Origin: Halobacteriales archaeon QS_4_70_19
GTDB lineage: Archaea; Halobacteriota; Halobacteria; Halobacteriales; Haloarculaceae
Direction of reading: 5' to 3'
Assembly (NCBI GenBank): GCA_003020985.1
Contig: PXRM01000016.1
Span: 39,246-103,245, forward strand
Length of the DNA: 64,000 nt
In this document: one piece after another, positions 47,330 through 56,555 of the stretch
Layout: the number at the start of each line of letters is the position of its first letter
Position numbering within the stretch: the first letter of the stretch is position 1
Notes under the pieces: model-generated
Database searches by the model: none
What the model was told of the DNA's origin: nothing
The model's input: only the letters and a program-made list of their open reading frames with translations
Program-made: the position numbers and the translations under genes

Positions 47330-50227
47330 GTGAGCGACCCGGAGCCGGTGGCCGGTGCGGACGCGTTCGCGCACCTCCACGCGGAGGTGCGAGCGGCCCT
47401 GTCCGAACGCGGGTTCGACAGTCCTACGGAGCCACAGCGCCGCGCCATCCCGGCGCTCGCGGCGGGCGACGACTGCCTGGTCGTCGCGCCGACCGGGACC
47501 GGGAAGACCGAGACCGCGATGCTCCCCGTCTTCTCCGCGATCGCGGAGCGGGAGTCGGCACACGGCGTGCAGGCGCTGTACGTCACGCCGCTCCGGGCGC
47601 TGAACAGGGACATGCGCGAGCGGCTGGAGTGGTGGGGCGACGTGCTGGACATCGCGGTCGACGTGCGACACGGGGACACCACGGACTACCAGCGCAGCAA
47701 GCAGGCCGACGACCCGCCGGACGTGCTGGTGACGACGCCGGAGACGCTGCAGGCGATGTTCACCGGGGAGAAGCTCCGGCGAGCGCTGGCGGACGTCGAG
47801 CACGTCGTCGTCGACGAGGTCCACGAACTGGCCGCCGCGAAGCGGGGCGCGCAGTTGACCATCGGGCTCGAACACCTCCGGGAGTACGCCGACGGCTTCC
47901 AGCGCGTCGGCCTCTCGGCGACCGTCGGCGACCCCGCGGAGGTCGGGCGGTTCCTGACCGGGGGCGCTGCCCCCCGCATCGTGGAGGTCGACGTGGGGTC
48001 CCGGCTGGAGATCGAGGTCCGCGAGCCGTCGGTGACGGAGCGCGACGAACGGCTGGCCGGACAGCTCATGACCGAGGCCAACGTCGCGAGCCACGTCCGG
48101 GCCATCGACGAACTCGTGCGCGAGCACGAGGCGACGCTCGTCTTCGTCAACACCCGGCAGACCGCCGAGGCACTCGGCTCCCGGCTGAAGGAGCTGGGAA
48201 CGAACATCGGCATCCACCACGGCTCGCTGTCGAAGGAGGCCCGCATCGATGTCGAGGACGGGTTCAAGGCCGGCGAGCTGGACGGACTGCTCTGTACCTC
48301 CTCGATGGAGCTGGGTATCGACGTGGGCCACATCGACCACGTCGTCCAGTACCAGTCCCCGCGGCAGGTCTGTCGGCTGCTCCAGCGCGTCGGCCGGGCT
48401 GGCCACCGCCGGAACCAGGTCTCCTCCGGGACCGTCCTCACGACGCGACCGGACGACACGTTCGAGGCGCTGGCCATCACGGAGCGCGCGCTCGACGGGC
48501 AGGTCGAACCCGCGCGCATCCATCACGGCAGCCTCGACACGGTGGCCAACCAGCTCTGTGGCCTGCTGATGGGCTTCGGCGAGATCTCCGCGCGCGGTGC
48601 CTACGAGATCATCACGCGGGCCTACCCTTTCCGCGACCTCGCCGAGGACGACTTCAAGCAGGTCGTCCGCGAGTTGAGCGAGAACCGCGTCCTCTGGCTG
48701 GACGAGGGGAACGACCGGCTGGAGAAGTCCCGGGGGACGTGGCAGTACTTCTACGCCAACCTCTCGATGATCCCCGACGAGGCCAACTACACCGTCGAGG
48801 ACATGGCCTCCGGGCGGACGGTCGGCACGCTGGCCGAGCGGTTCGTCGTCAACTTCGCCGGGCCGGGCGAGGTGTTCATCCAGGGGGGCGAGATGTGGCG
48901 CATCACGGAGGTCGACGAGGAGGAGGAGGCGGTGAAGGTGACGCCGGTCGAGGACCCCGGCGGCGAGGTCCCCTCGTGGGTCGGCCAGGAGATTCCCGTG
49001 CCGTACGAGGTGGCCCAGCACGTCGCCCGGCTCCGCGAGCGGGCCGCCCGGCGCTTCGAGCACGGTGACGACCACGACGCCGTCGCGGCGTGGCTCGCCG
49101 ACGCGTACCCGACGGACGAGTACACGGCCCACTCCGCACTCGAACAGGTCGCAGACCACGTCGAGGCCGGGGCGCCCGTCCCCGGCCCGTCACGGGTCGT
49201 GGTCGAGTTCAAGACCCGGGAGGTGGTACTCGACGCGAGCTTCGGTCATCGGACGAACGAGACGCTCGGACGCGTCCTCTCGGCGCTTCTGGGCCAGCAG
49301 TCGGGGTCCAGCGTCGCGATGGAGGTCGACCCGTACCGCATCGAACTGGAGGTGCCGGGTGGCATCCGCGCCAGCGACGTGGTCGGGAAACTGGAGACGA
49401 CGGACCCGGACCACCTCCGACCGCTGATCGAGCTGAGCCTGAAGAACGCCGACTCCCTGAAGTTCAAGCTCGCGCAGGTGGCCGCGAAGTTCGGCGCGCT
49501 GAAGCGGTACCGCGGGGCGGGCGCCACCAGCTTCGGCCACGACCGCCTGCTGGCGGCGCTGGAGGACTCGCCCGTCTACGACGAGGCCGTCCGCGAGACG
49601 CTCCACGAGGACCTCGACGTCGACCGGGCGGCGGCGGTCCTCCGACGGGTGCAGGCCGGGAGCGAGGCCGGAGCCGGGGCAGCCGCGGAGCCGCGGTCGG
49701 CGTCACTCGTCCCCATCGAGGTAGAGGTGGTCGGCCAGCGGACGCCGATCGGCCTGGGCGGGCGCTCCTCCGGCAGGGAGCTGCTCGCCCCGGAGAACGC
49801 CGACGCGAGCGTCATCGCTACGGTGAAAGAACGGCTGCAGACCGACCGCGTCATCCTGCTGTGCTGTCACTGCCACGAGTGGGACCGCCGCCAGCAGGTC
49901 AAGCGGGTCCCCGACCAGCCGGAGTGCCCGAACTGCGGGTCCACGCGCATCGCGGCGCTCAACCCCTGGGCCGACGAGGTCGTCCAGGCCGTCCGCGCCT
50001 CGGAGAAGGACGAGGAGCAGGAGAAGCAGACCGAGCGCGCCTACCGCGCGGCGAGTCTGGTCCAGAGCCACGGCACGCAGGCCGTCATCGCGCTCGCCGC
50101 ACGCGGCGTGGGGCCGCACAACGCCGCGCAGGTCATCAACAAGCTCCGCGAGGACGAGGACGACTTCTACCGCGACATCCTGACGAAGGAGCGCCAGTAC
50201 GCCCGGACGAAGTCGTTCTGGGACTGA
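47330..50227 (+). CDS. Lhr-type DEAD/DEAH helicase
   Basis: A 965-residue superfamily 2 helicase. Motif I is APTGTGKT, motif II VVDEVHEL, motif III GLSATVGDP, motif V TSSMELGIDVG and motif VI QRVGRAGHR. A long C-terminal region follows, with a winged-helix and beta-barrel core as in Lhr, and near the end a CCHC ... CPNC zinc-binding pair (about 843-870). Lhr helicases unwind DNA/RNA hybrids in repair. The start GTG 47330 precedes the conserved part; the frame extends 48 codons further upstream but is unlike the family. Confidence 0.88.
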   Translation: MSDPEPVAGADAFAHLHAEVRAALSERGFDSPTEPQRRAIPALAAGDDCLVVAPTGTGKTETAMLPVFSAIAERESAHGVQALYVTPLRALNRDMRERLEWWGDVLDIAVDVRHGDTTDYQRSKQADDPPDVLVTTPETLQAMFTGEKLRRALADVEHVVVDEVHELAAAKRGAQLTIGLEHLREYADGFQRVGLSATVGDPAEVGRFLTGGAAPRIVEVDVGSRLEIEVREPSVTERDERLAGQLMTEANVASHVRAIDELVREHEATLVFVNTRQTAEALGSRLKELGTNIGIHHGSLSKEARIDVEDGFKAGELDGLLCTSSMELGIDVGHIDHVVQYQSPRQVCRLLQRVGRAGHRRNQVSSGTVLTTRPDDTFEALAITERALDGQVEPARIHHGSLDTVANQLCGLLMGFGEISARGAYEIITRAYPFRDLAEDDFKQVVRELSENRVLWLDEGNDRLEKSRGTWQYFYANLSMIPDEANYTVEDMASGRTVGTLAERFVVNFAGPGEVFIQGGEMWRITEVDEEEEAVKVTPVEDPGGEVPSWVGQEIPVPYEVAQHVARLRERAARRFEHGDDHDAVAAWLADAYPTDEYTAHSALEQVADHVEAGAPVPGPSRVVVEFKTREVVLDASFGHRTNETLGRVLSALLGQQSGSSVAMEVDPYRIELEVPGGIRASDVVGKLETTDPDHLRPLIELSLKNADSLKFKLAQVAAKFGALKRYRGAGATSFGHDRLLAALEDSPVYDEAVRETLHEDLDVDRAAAVLRRVQAGSEAGAGAAAEPRSASLVPIEVEVVGQRTPIGLGGRSSGRELLAPENADASVIATVKERLQTDRVILLCCHCHEWDRRQQVKRVPDQPECPNCGSTRIAALNPWADEVVQAVRASEKDEEQEKQTERAYRAASLVQSHGTQAVIALAARGVGPHNAAQVINKLREDEDDFYRDILTKERQYARTKSFWD

Positions 50228-50387
50228 GACGGGGCAGCGAACGGACCCCTGTCCACGCCAGCGGTTCCGGGTGCGATGACGGGTCCTTCCCACCGCCCGA
50301 CGTCGTGGCTCCGTCCGTCCGGGTCCCCTCGTGAACCGTTCTCACGACGGGGAACCACTCAAGCCCCGCCCGACCGCGAGTGCGACT

Positions 50388-51104
50388 ATGCCGGACCCGT
50401 TCGGTCGTGCGGTCCGCGACCATCACGAGGACCGACGCGACGGGCCGCTGATTCAGCGCGACGGCGCGATGACGCTCGAACATCCTATCGAGGAGCTCTA
50501 CTTCGCCGACTTCGACCCCGGCGACGATCCGTGGTTGACGGATGCTCTCGGCGGGCCGCTGCTCGACCTCGGTTGTGGGACCGGGGGGAACGCCACTCCC
50601 CGGCCGGTTCCGCCGGCGCGACGCCACGAGACGGTCGCCATCGACGCGAGCGAGCATCTCGTCGCCGTGGCGACTGACCGCGGTGTCGCCGACGCTCGCG
50701 TCGCGGACATGTTCGCCCTCCGGAACTCGTTCGACCGTGACCGGTTCGGGAGTGCGCTCTGCATCGGGACGCAGGCCGGACTGGCCGGCTCGATAGCCGG
50801 GCTCCGGGTGTTCCTCGCGGACCTCGCGCACGTGACGACCTCGGATGCGACCGCCGTCATAGACGGCTACGACCCGACTGCTCTCGACCCGGACGAACTC
50901 CTCGGCTACCGGTCCGACCCCCGCCCGGGCATCGCGAGCCGCGTCTTCCACTTCGCGTACGACGGCGAAGTGGGAACGACGCTCCTGTTCCGGCTCCTCA
51001 GCCCCGACCGGCTGTTCGAGGCCACCGTCGGGACGAGATGGCGGCTGGTCGGTACCGACTACGGGGACGAGGTTCATTATCGCACCCGGCTGGAGCGGTC
51101 CTGA
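50388..51104 (+). CDS. Class I SAM methyltransferase with an embedded repeat
   Basis: A 238-residue methyltransferase-like protein. Motif I LLDLGCGTG (58-66) and motif II VAIDASEHL fit the fold. Residues 64-81 are encoded by a 51-bp block identical to 51171-51221 in the neighbouring gene. The segment between motif I and motif II ([13 protein letters not shown]) is longer than usual for the fold and rich in Pro and Arg, so activity may be altered. Substrate unknown. Convergent with the AAA ATPase gene, 21 bp apart. Confidence 0.68.
   Translation: MPDPFGRAVRDHHEDRRDGPLIQRDGAMTLEHPIEELYFADFDPGDDPWLTDALGGPLLDLGCGTGGNATPRPVPPARRHETVAIDASEHLVAVATDRGVADARVADMFALRNSFDRDRFGSALCIGTQAGLAGSIAGLRVFLADLAHVTTSDATAVIDGYDPTALDPDELLGYRSDPRPGIASRVFHFAYDGEVGTTLLFRLLSPDRLFEATVGTRWRLVGTDYGDEVHYRTRLERS
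50578..50628. repeat. 51-bp perfect repeat, copy A (inside methyltransferase)
   Basis: Runs from GGACCGGGGGGAACGCC to GCGCGACGCCACG and is identical to 51171-51221, same strand. It contains two perfect hairpins, GGGGA-ACGCCAC-TCCCC and GCCGG-TTCCG-CCGGC; the second equals the ilvE-downstream hairpin. The copy keeps the reading frame open. Confidence 0.85.
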
Positions 51105-51125
51105 GGTTCAAGTACGGAGCCGCGA

Positions 51126-53399
51126 TCAGACGGCGCGTGCCCTGACGAACCGTCGCCGGGCCGCCGACCCGGACCGGGGGGAACGCCACTCCCCGGCCGG
51201 TTCCGCCGGCGCGACGCCACGCTCCACCGCGTCGAGCGCCTGCTCGAAGTGCGCCCGGGTGATGCGGACCTCGTCCGCCCGCTCGGTCGCGGCGTCCGGC
51301 CCCAGGTCGGCCGCGAACTCGCGGATCGCCCGCATCGAGGCCGTTCGGACCAGTGCCTCCAGGTCCGCGCCGGAGTACCCCTCCGTCACCGGGACGAACT
51401 CGTCGAGGGCCACGTCGTCGGCGAACGGCTTGCCCCGGCCGTGAACCTCGAGGATGGCCCGCCGGCCCTCGGCGTCGGGCGCCGGGACCTCGACGTGCTC
51501 CTCCAGCCGTCCCGGTCGCAGGAGCGCCGGGTCCAGGGCGTCCCGGCGGTTGGTGGCCGCCAGCACCACCACGCTCGGGTTGTCCTCGAGTCCGTCGAGT
51601 TCGGTCAGCAGCTGGGAGACCACCCGCTCGGTCACCTCGTGGCCGCTCGAGCCACGGACACCGGCGACGGCGTCGATCTCGTCGAAGAAGAGGATCGACG
51701 GCGCGGCCTGGCGCGCCCGGTCGAACACCTCCCGGACGGCCTTCTCGGACTCGCCGACGTAGCGGTCCAGCAGCTCCGGCCCGTCGACCGCGATGAAGTT
51801 GACCTCGGACTCGCCGGCCAGCGCCCGTGCCAGCAACGTCTTGCCGGTCCCGGGCGGCCCGTACAGCAGGACGCCCGACGGCGGATCCGTCCGTGTGGCC
51901 TCGAACAGCGCGCCGTACTGGAGCGGCCACTCGACCGCCTCCCGCAGCGTCTGCTTCGCTTCCTCCAGGCCACCCACGTCGGCGAAGGTGGTGTCCGGCG
52001 CCTCGGCGACGTACTCGCGCATCGCGCTCGGCTCGACGGCGTTCATCGCGGCCTCGAAGTCCGCCTTCGTCACGGTCAGCTCCGCACGGTTCTCCCGGTC
52101 CCGCAGCGACACCATGCCGGCCTCCTTCACCAGTGACGCGAGATCCGCCCCGACGAAGCCGTGCGTCCGTCCGGCGTAGTCGTCGAGGTCCACGTCCTCG
52201 GCCAGCTGGACCCCACGGGTGTGAACGTCCAGAATCTCGCGGCGGCCCTCGGCGCGCGGCGCGCCGATCTCGATCTCGCGGTCGAAGCGCCCGCCGCGTC
52301 GGAGCGCCGGGTCGATGCTGTCGACGCGGTTGGTCGCGCCGATGACGACCACCTCGCCCCGGCCATCGAGCCCGTCCATCAGCGTCAGCAGCTGTGCGAC
52401 CAGTCGGTTCTCCATGTCGGCCTCCTCGTCGCGTGTGCCGGCGATGGAGTCGATCTCGTCGATGAAGACGATGGCCGGCGCGTGTTGCTCGGCCCGACCG
52501 AACGTCTCGCGCAGCCGCTCCTCGCTGTCGCCCTTGTACTTCGAGATGATCTCCGGCCCGGAGATGATCTCGAAGTGGGCGTCGACCTCGCTGGCGACGG
52601 CCCGGGCGATGAGCGTCTTCCCCGTCCCGGGGGGGCCGTGCAGCAAGACGCCCTTCGGGGGGTCGATGCCGAGCTGTCGGAACAGCTCCGGCTCCGAGAG
52701 CGGTAGCTCGATCATCTCCTTGACCAGATCCAGCTCCTCGTCGAGGCCACCGATGTCCTCGTAGGTGACGTTCAGCCCGGCGTCCGCCCCGTCGGCCGGG
52801 CTCCCGGTCTCGACCGTCGTCCGACCTGCTCCGCTCGTCTCCGCCGCGTCCGCCGTATCCGCCGTGCCACCCGTCGGGACGGGACCGCCGGTACCGGCCG
52901 CTCCGCCGGACGAGGGCTGCGGGTGGGAGACGACCCGCAGGTCCGTCCGGTCGGTGACGCGCACGGTCCCGTCGGGGTCGGTCGCGCGGACCTCCGCTCG
53001 CGTGTCGAGCCGTTCGAGGCGCACGGTCTCGCCCGCCCGGAGGGGCCGGTCGAGCAGGTCCCGCCGGACCGCCTCCAGCGTGTCCTCGTCCAGGTCGACG
53101 GGGATGTCGAGCGTCACCTCGTCGGCGTCGGCCACGGAGACCGGTCGGACGGTCACCTCGTCGCCGATGGTGACGCCGGCGTTCGTCCGCGTGTCGGCGT
53201 CGATGCGGACGCCCTCCTCGTCGCCCCCGGGCCAGACCTTCGCGACCGACGGACGCTGCCCCTCGATGACGACGGTGTCGCCGCTGAGGACGCCGAGAGC
53301 CCGGCGGGCGTGTTCGGGGAGCCGGGCCACGCCGCGTCCGGCATCGCGCTTCTCCGCGCCACGGACGACGAGCGTCACGCTCCGGCCGTCCTCGCTCAT
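51126..53399 (-). CDS. CDC48/VCP-type AAA ATPase
   Basis: A 757-residue unfoldase. The N-terminal double-psi barrel domain (about 5-95) and CDC48_2 domain (95-165) are followed by a Pro/Gly/Thr-rich linker (170-210) and two AAA rings. D1 has [13 protein letters not shown] and [11 protein letters not shown]2 has [13 protein letters not shown] and [10 protein letters not shown], each with arginine fingers ([16 protein letters not shown]). It is a segregase acting on folded or membrane proteins with the proteasome. Oddity: the last 30 residues (from about 727, [17 protein letters not shown], then an Arg-rich end) are encoded by the 51-bp repeat and beyond and do not look like a normal CDC48 tail. 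Confidence 0.9.
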   Translation of the reverse strand: MSEDGRSVTLVVRGAEKRDAGRGVARLPEHARRALGVLSGDTVVIEGQRPSVAKVWPGGDEEGVRIDADTRTNAGVTIGDEVTVRPVSVADADEVTLDIPVDLDEDTLEAVRRDLLDRPLRAGETVRLERLDTRAEVRATDPDGTVRVTDRTDLRVVSHPQPSSGGAAGTGGPVPTGGTADTADAAETSGAGRTTVETGSPADGADAGLNVTYEDIGGLDEELDLVKEMIELPLSEPELFRQLGIDPPKGVLLHGPPGTGKTLIARAVASEVDAHFEIISGPEIISKYKGDSEERLRETFGRAEQHAPAIVFIDEIDSIAGTRDEEADMENRLVAQLLTLMDGLDGRGEVVVIGATNRVDSIDPALRRGGRFDREIEIGAPRAEGRREILDVHTRGVQLAEDVDLDDYAGRTHGFVGADLASLVKEAGMVSLRDRENRAELTVTKADFEAAMNAVEPSAMREYVAEAPDTTFADVGGLEEAKQTLREAVEWPLQYGALFEATRTDPPSGVLLYGPPGTGKTLLARALAGESEVNFIAVDGPELLDRYVGESEKAVREVFDRARQAAPSILFFDEIDAVAGVRGSSGHEVTERVVSQLLTELDGLEDNPSVVVLAATNRRDALDPALLRPGRLEEHVEVPAPDAEGRRAILEVHGRGKPFADDVALDEFVPVTEGYSGADLEALVRTASMRAIREFAADLGPDAATERADEVRITRAHFEQALDAVERGVAPAEPAGEWRSPRSGSAARRRFVRARAV
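51171..51221. repeat. 51-bp perfect repeat, copy B (inside the AAA ATPase 3' end)
   Basis: Identical to 50578-50628, direct orientation, 593 bp apart. Read on the minus strand it encodes residues about 727-743 of the ATPase, beyond the last conserved helix, where an insertion would be tolerated. Confidence 0.85.
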
Positions 53400-53603
53400 A
53401 CCGGCGGCACGAGCGGCCGACGGATTACGGTTCCGGGGCGATCGGCCCGACCGACGACCAACCGAGCGTCAGAGTCGAAGCTGTACCCGGAATAATCATC
53501 AATTTAGTAGCATCTATCCATCGTAATCGTCTTCTGGGATTATTTTCCATACAACCCAAACTGTTCGCTGGTAAATCACGAACAGCAGAGAGCTGTGACG
53601 GAG

Positions 53604-55016
53604 TCAGTACTTCGCCTCGGCGCCGGTCGTCTCGTAGATGTCCTCCATGATCTCGTCGCGCTCGGCGCGCCAGGACTCGAAGCCGTCCGGCACGTCCGGG
53701 TAGTCCTCGTAGTGCTCCGTCAGGCGGTCGGCGAGCAGCTTGGTCCGGTAGAAGTCGTACAGCGTGCCCCAGTGGCCGAACGACTTGATGGCGGTCCGGA
53801 GCTTGAGCTTCAGCCCGATCTCGGCCTTCCCGTCGTACAGCTGTTCGGAGAGCTTGTCGGCCGGCAGCGAGGCCAGTAACGCCATCAGGTCGTCGAGGTC
53901 GTACGCCGTGGTGAAGATGTTGTAGACGTCGAGCGCGGCGTACCGCCCCCCGAAATGCTCCATGACACGGCTGTTGTACGACCAGAGCACGTCCTCGGAG
54001 GCGTCCTCCCGTTCGAGCGCGTCGATGGCGGCGTCACCGGCGTAGGTGCCGGCGTACGCGGCGCCGGCGATGCCGCCGCCGGTAGTGGGGTTGACGTGGG
54101 CCGCGGCGTCGCCGACGGACATGAACCCGGGCGCGGTGGCCGAGTCGTACGGCCGGCGGGTGGGCAGCGCCGCCCCGAGTTTGTCCTTGACGGTGGCGTT
54201 CCGGAACTCCGGCCGGTCGTGGAGGTCCTTCTTGAGGTCGTCGACCAGCTTCATCGGCTCCTCGGTCATCTGGAAGCCTAGGCCGACGTTGATCTCCGTC
54301 CGCGTCCGGGGAAAGTACCAGAGGTAGCCGGCCGCCCGCTGGGTCGGCTTGAACACGAGCGCGTCGTGGTAGTCGACCGGCTCGTCGACCTCGAGAATCT
54401 CGCGGTAGGCCGACGAGAACTGCGAGAACCGGACGTTGGTGTCGAAGGTGGCGTCCGAGAGGTCCGCCTCGTCCTGGAGGATCGAGAGCGCGCCGGCGCC
54501 GTCGATGACCAGGTCGGCGTCGTAGTGGACCGGGTCGCCCTTGCGGATGCCCGTGACGCCCGTGACCCGCCCGTCGTCGTCGTCGTCCTGGAGGACGTTC
54601 TGGACGACCGTGTCGTAGTGGAACTCGGCGCCGGACTCCTCGGCCCCCTCGATGAGCAGTTCGCCGAACAGCTTCCGGTCGATGACGGCGAGTTCGCCGG
54701 GGACGGGGATGTCGAGGACGGCGTCCTCGGCGGGGATCTCGAACTGTCCGTGGTCGACCACCGTGTTCGTCAGCGAGGGGGAGATCTTCGACTTCGGGAT
54801 CACCTCCGGGAACTCGTCGGCACCCTTCAGCGCGTCGCCACAGGCGATGTGGCCCGCCTCCTCGGCGGTCTTCCGCTCCACGACCACCACGTCGTATCCC
54901 GCCGCCGCGATCGTCGCGGCCGCGTAACAACCCGAGGTCCCAGCGCCGACGACGGCGACGTTGACCTCGTGCGTCTGCCGGGTCCCCGTCGTCGTCCCGA
55001 CCTCGTCGGTACTCAT
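53604..55016 (-). CDS. Geranylgeranyl reductase family FAD protein (archaeal lipid saturation)
   Basis: A 470-residue flavoprotein of the digeranylgeranylglycerophospholipid reductase group, which saturates isoprenoid side chains of archaeal membrane lipids. The FAD motif VVGAGTSGCYAA is at about 22-33, the family Cys motif ACGDALKG is near residue 60, and the FAD/substrate motif SVGDAAAHVNPTTGGGI is near 300. The lipid-binding C-terminal half is present and length is normal. A TATA-like GATAAAG lies about 35 nt upstream. The divergent gene is a ferredoxin that could supply electrons to it, which is inference from position. Confidence 0.86.
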   Translation of the reverse strand: MSTDEVGTTTGTRQTHEVNVAVVGAGTSGCYAAATIAAAGYDVVVVERKTAEEAGHIACGDALKGADEFPEVIPKSKISPSLTNTVVDHGQFEIPAEDAVLDIPVPGELAVIDRKLFGELLIEGAEESGAEFHYDTVVQNVLQDDDDDGRVTGVTGIRKGDPVHYDADLVIDGAGALSILQDEADLSDATFDTNVRFSQFSSAYREILEVDEPVDYHDALVFKPTQRAAGYLWYFPRTRTEINVGLGFQMTEEPMKLVDDLKKDLHDRPEFRNATVKDKLGAALPTRRPYDSATAPGFMSVGDAAAHVNPTTGGGIAGAAYAGTYAGDAAIDALEREDASEDVLWSYNSRVMEHFGGRYAALDVYNIFTTAYDLDDLMALLASLPADKLSEQLYDGKAEIGLKLKLRTAIKSFGHWGTLYDFYRTKLLADRLTEHYEDYPDVPDGFESWRAERDEIMEDIYETTGAEAKY

Positions 55017-55186
55017 ACCCGCCTCTCGTCGCCCGACCGGCAAAACTCTTTATCGACGGCCACCACCCGGGCGGGGGCTCCATCCTGACCGGAGTCCCGG
55101 GCTGCACGCTGCCGTCCCCGGGCGCGTCCGTCCGACCCCCGCCTCGTTCGACAAGAGTTTTGTCCGCCGTTGCAGAAGCCCCTGGT

Positions 55187-55525
55187 ATGACGGAGTACAC
55201 CGTGGAGTTCGTCGGGACGGGCGAAACCATCACCTGTTCCGACAAGGAGACCATCCTGAAGCGATGCATCGAGGAGGGCATCGCCCAGGAGTACTCCTGC
55301 CGCGTCGGGATGTGTCTCGCCTGCTCGGCCGAGATCGTCGAGGGGGACGTCGAGCAGACCGTCGCCGTCCGCCGCGGACTCACGGAGGAGGAGGCCGAAG
55401 ACTACGCGCTCACCTGCATGGCCCGGCCGCTCTCGGACCTGAAGCTGGAGCGCGGGAAGTACCCCCCGAGCATCGAGAACGACATGCAGGCGGGCGGCGG
55501 GGGCGAGGCCGCGGCCGACGACTGA
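55187..55525 (+). CDS. Plant-type [2Fe-2S] ferredoxin
   Basis: A 112-residue electron carrier. Cluster ligands are in CRVGMCLAC and the later TCMARP. An acidic N-terminal strand region (MTEYTVEFVGTGETI) starts the fold and the tail is acidic and Gly-rich. The start at ATG 55187 is the one directly before the fold; codons upstream to 55160 lie in promoter DNA with a TTTTG stretch. It lacks the long helical insert of the major haloarchaeal ferredoxin and so is likely a secondary ferredoxin. Divergent from the geranylgeranyl reductase. Confidence 0.88.
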   Translation: MTEYTVEFVGTGETITCSDKETILKRCIEEGIAQEYSCRVGMCLACSAEIVEGDVEQTVAVRRGLTEEEAEDYALTCMARPLSDLKLERGKYPPSIENDMQAGGGGEAAADD

Positions 55526-55533
55526 ACGGGGCC

Positions 55534-55611
55534 GGGACCGGGCGACCGTCCGAGACGGGAACGGACCGGGCGACCGTCCGAGACGGGAGCGGACCGAGCG
55601 ACCGCCGGGAG
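55534..55611. repeat. 28-bp tandem repeat, about 2.7 units
   Basis: A unit ACCGGGCGACCGTCCGAGAC plus 8 bp is repeated at 55537 and 55565, with a degraded third copy at 55593. It lies between the convergent ends of the ferredoxin and HTH-10 genes. Each unit holds a small palindrome (CGACCGTCCG-like). Confidence 0.7.
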
Positions 55612-55631
55612 GAAGCGCGGAGCGGTGCCGG

Positions 55632-56288
55632 TCAGCCCGTGACGAGGGTCGACAGGACCCGCGACTCGGCCTTCCGGAGGTGCTCGTCGACGGTCGAGGG
55701 GGCGCAGCCGAGGTCCTCCGCGATGTCCTCGTGTGTCGCCCGCCGGGGAATCTCGTAGTAGCCCAGGTCGACCGCGGTCCGGAACACCTCGAGCTGGCGG
55801 TCGGTGAGCATCGACAGCATGTCGCCGCGCTCGGGCGTGTACTGGCCGACCTGCTCCACGGTGACCTGCACCTCCTCCGGGATCTGGTCGAGCGCCTGCC
55901 GGAGCATCTCGTGGGTGCCGACGAGCGTCGTTCGGAGGCCACCGCGGTCGGTGAACTCGAGCGGCGTGTCGATCATCAGTGCGTACCGCTGTGCGAGCGT
56001 CATCAGCGACCCCGCCGGTTCACCGGGTGGCACGTGGACGTAGCAGTGGAAGCGCTCGCCGCGGACGTTCATCATGTCGTAGGCGAGGACGTCGTCGGAC
56101 TCCTTGAGCGCCGGTTCCAGGTCGTCCGGCTCCCCCCGAAGCCGGTACAGCATCACTCCGGTCCCGTCGCCCAGCGCGTTCACGTGCATGAGTGCCTCGC
56201 GCGTGACCCCCGGGGTGGCGTCGATGACGGCATCCACGGGGTGGATGGTTCCGTCTTCCGGGGTCAGGGTGAAGTCGAAGTATCTCAT
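55632..56288 (-). CDS. HTH-10 (bacterio-opsin activator-like) regulator
   Basis: A 218-residue regulator. The N-terminal domain (1-150) is the GAF-like/BAT-associated fold of unknown ligand. The C-terminal HTH-10 domain (about 155-210) reads LTDRQLEVFRTAVDLGYYEIPRRAT, then HEDIAEDLGCAPSTVDEHLRKAE, typical of haloarchaeal Bat-type proteins. It lacks the PAS domain of Bat itself. ATG 56288 is preferred over one eight codons upstream. Confidence 0.85.
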   Translation of the reverse strand: MRYFDFTLTPEDGTIHPVDAVIDATPGVTREALMHVNALGDGTGVMLYRLRGEPDDLEPALKESDDVLAYDMMNVRGERFHCYVHVPPGEPAGSLMTLAQRYALMIDTPLEFTDRGGLRTTLVGTHEMLRQALDQIPEEVQVTVEQVGQYTPERGDMLSMLTDRQLEVFRTAVDLGYYEIPRRATHEDIAEDLGCAPSTVDEHLRKAESRVLSTLVTG

Positions 56289-56555
56289 CGCTGGGGCCTC
56301 ACGGGTTGCCACTCCGTTCGCCGCCGGCCTGTTAGTCGTTTTGGCCTTGGGGCGCAGCGACGCCCTGGCGCGTGCTCGACCCGCCCGCTCCCCCCGGCCT
56401 TGCGGGCAGTTCCCATTCCACGTGACATAACAACCACCGGGGATAAGCGGGCGGATGGTTATAAGTGTACCGTCACCCCCGATTTGGCACGACAGCCCGC
56501 AGCGGCCGTATCGAGGCGTCTCGGGGCGTCTCGATGGCTCGCGTGGGCGACTCGT

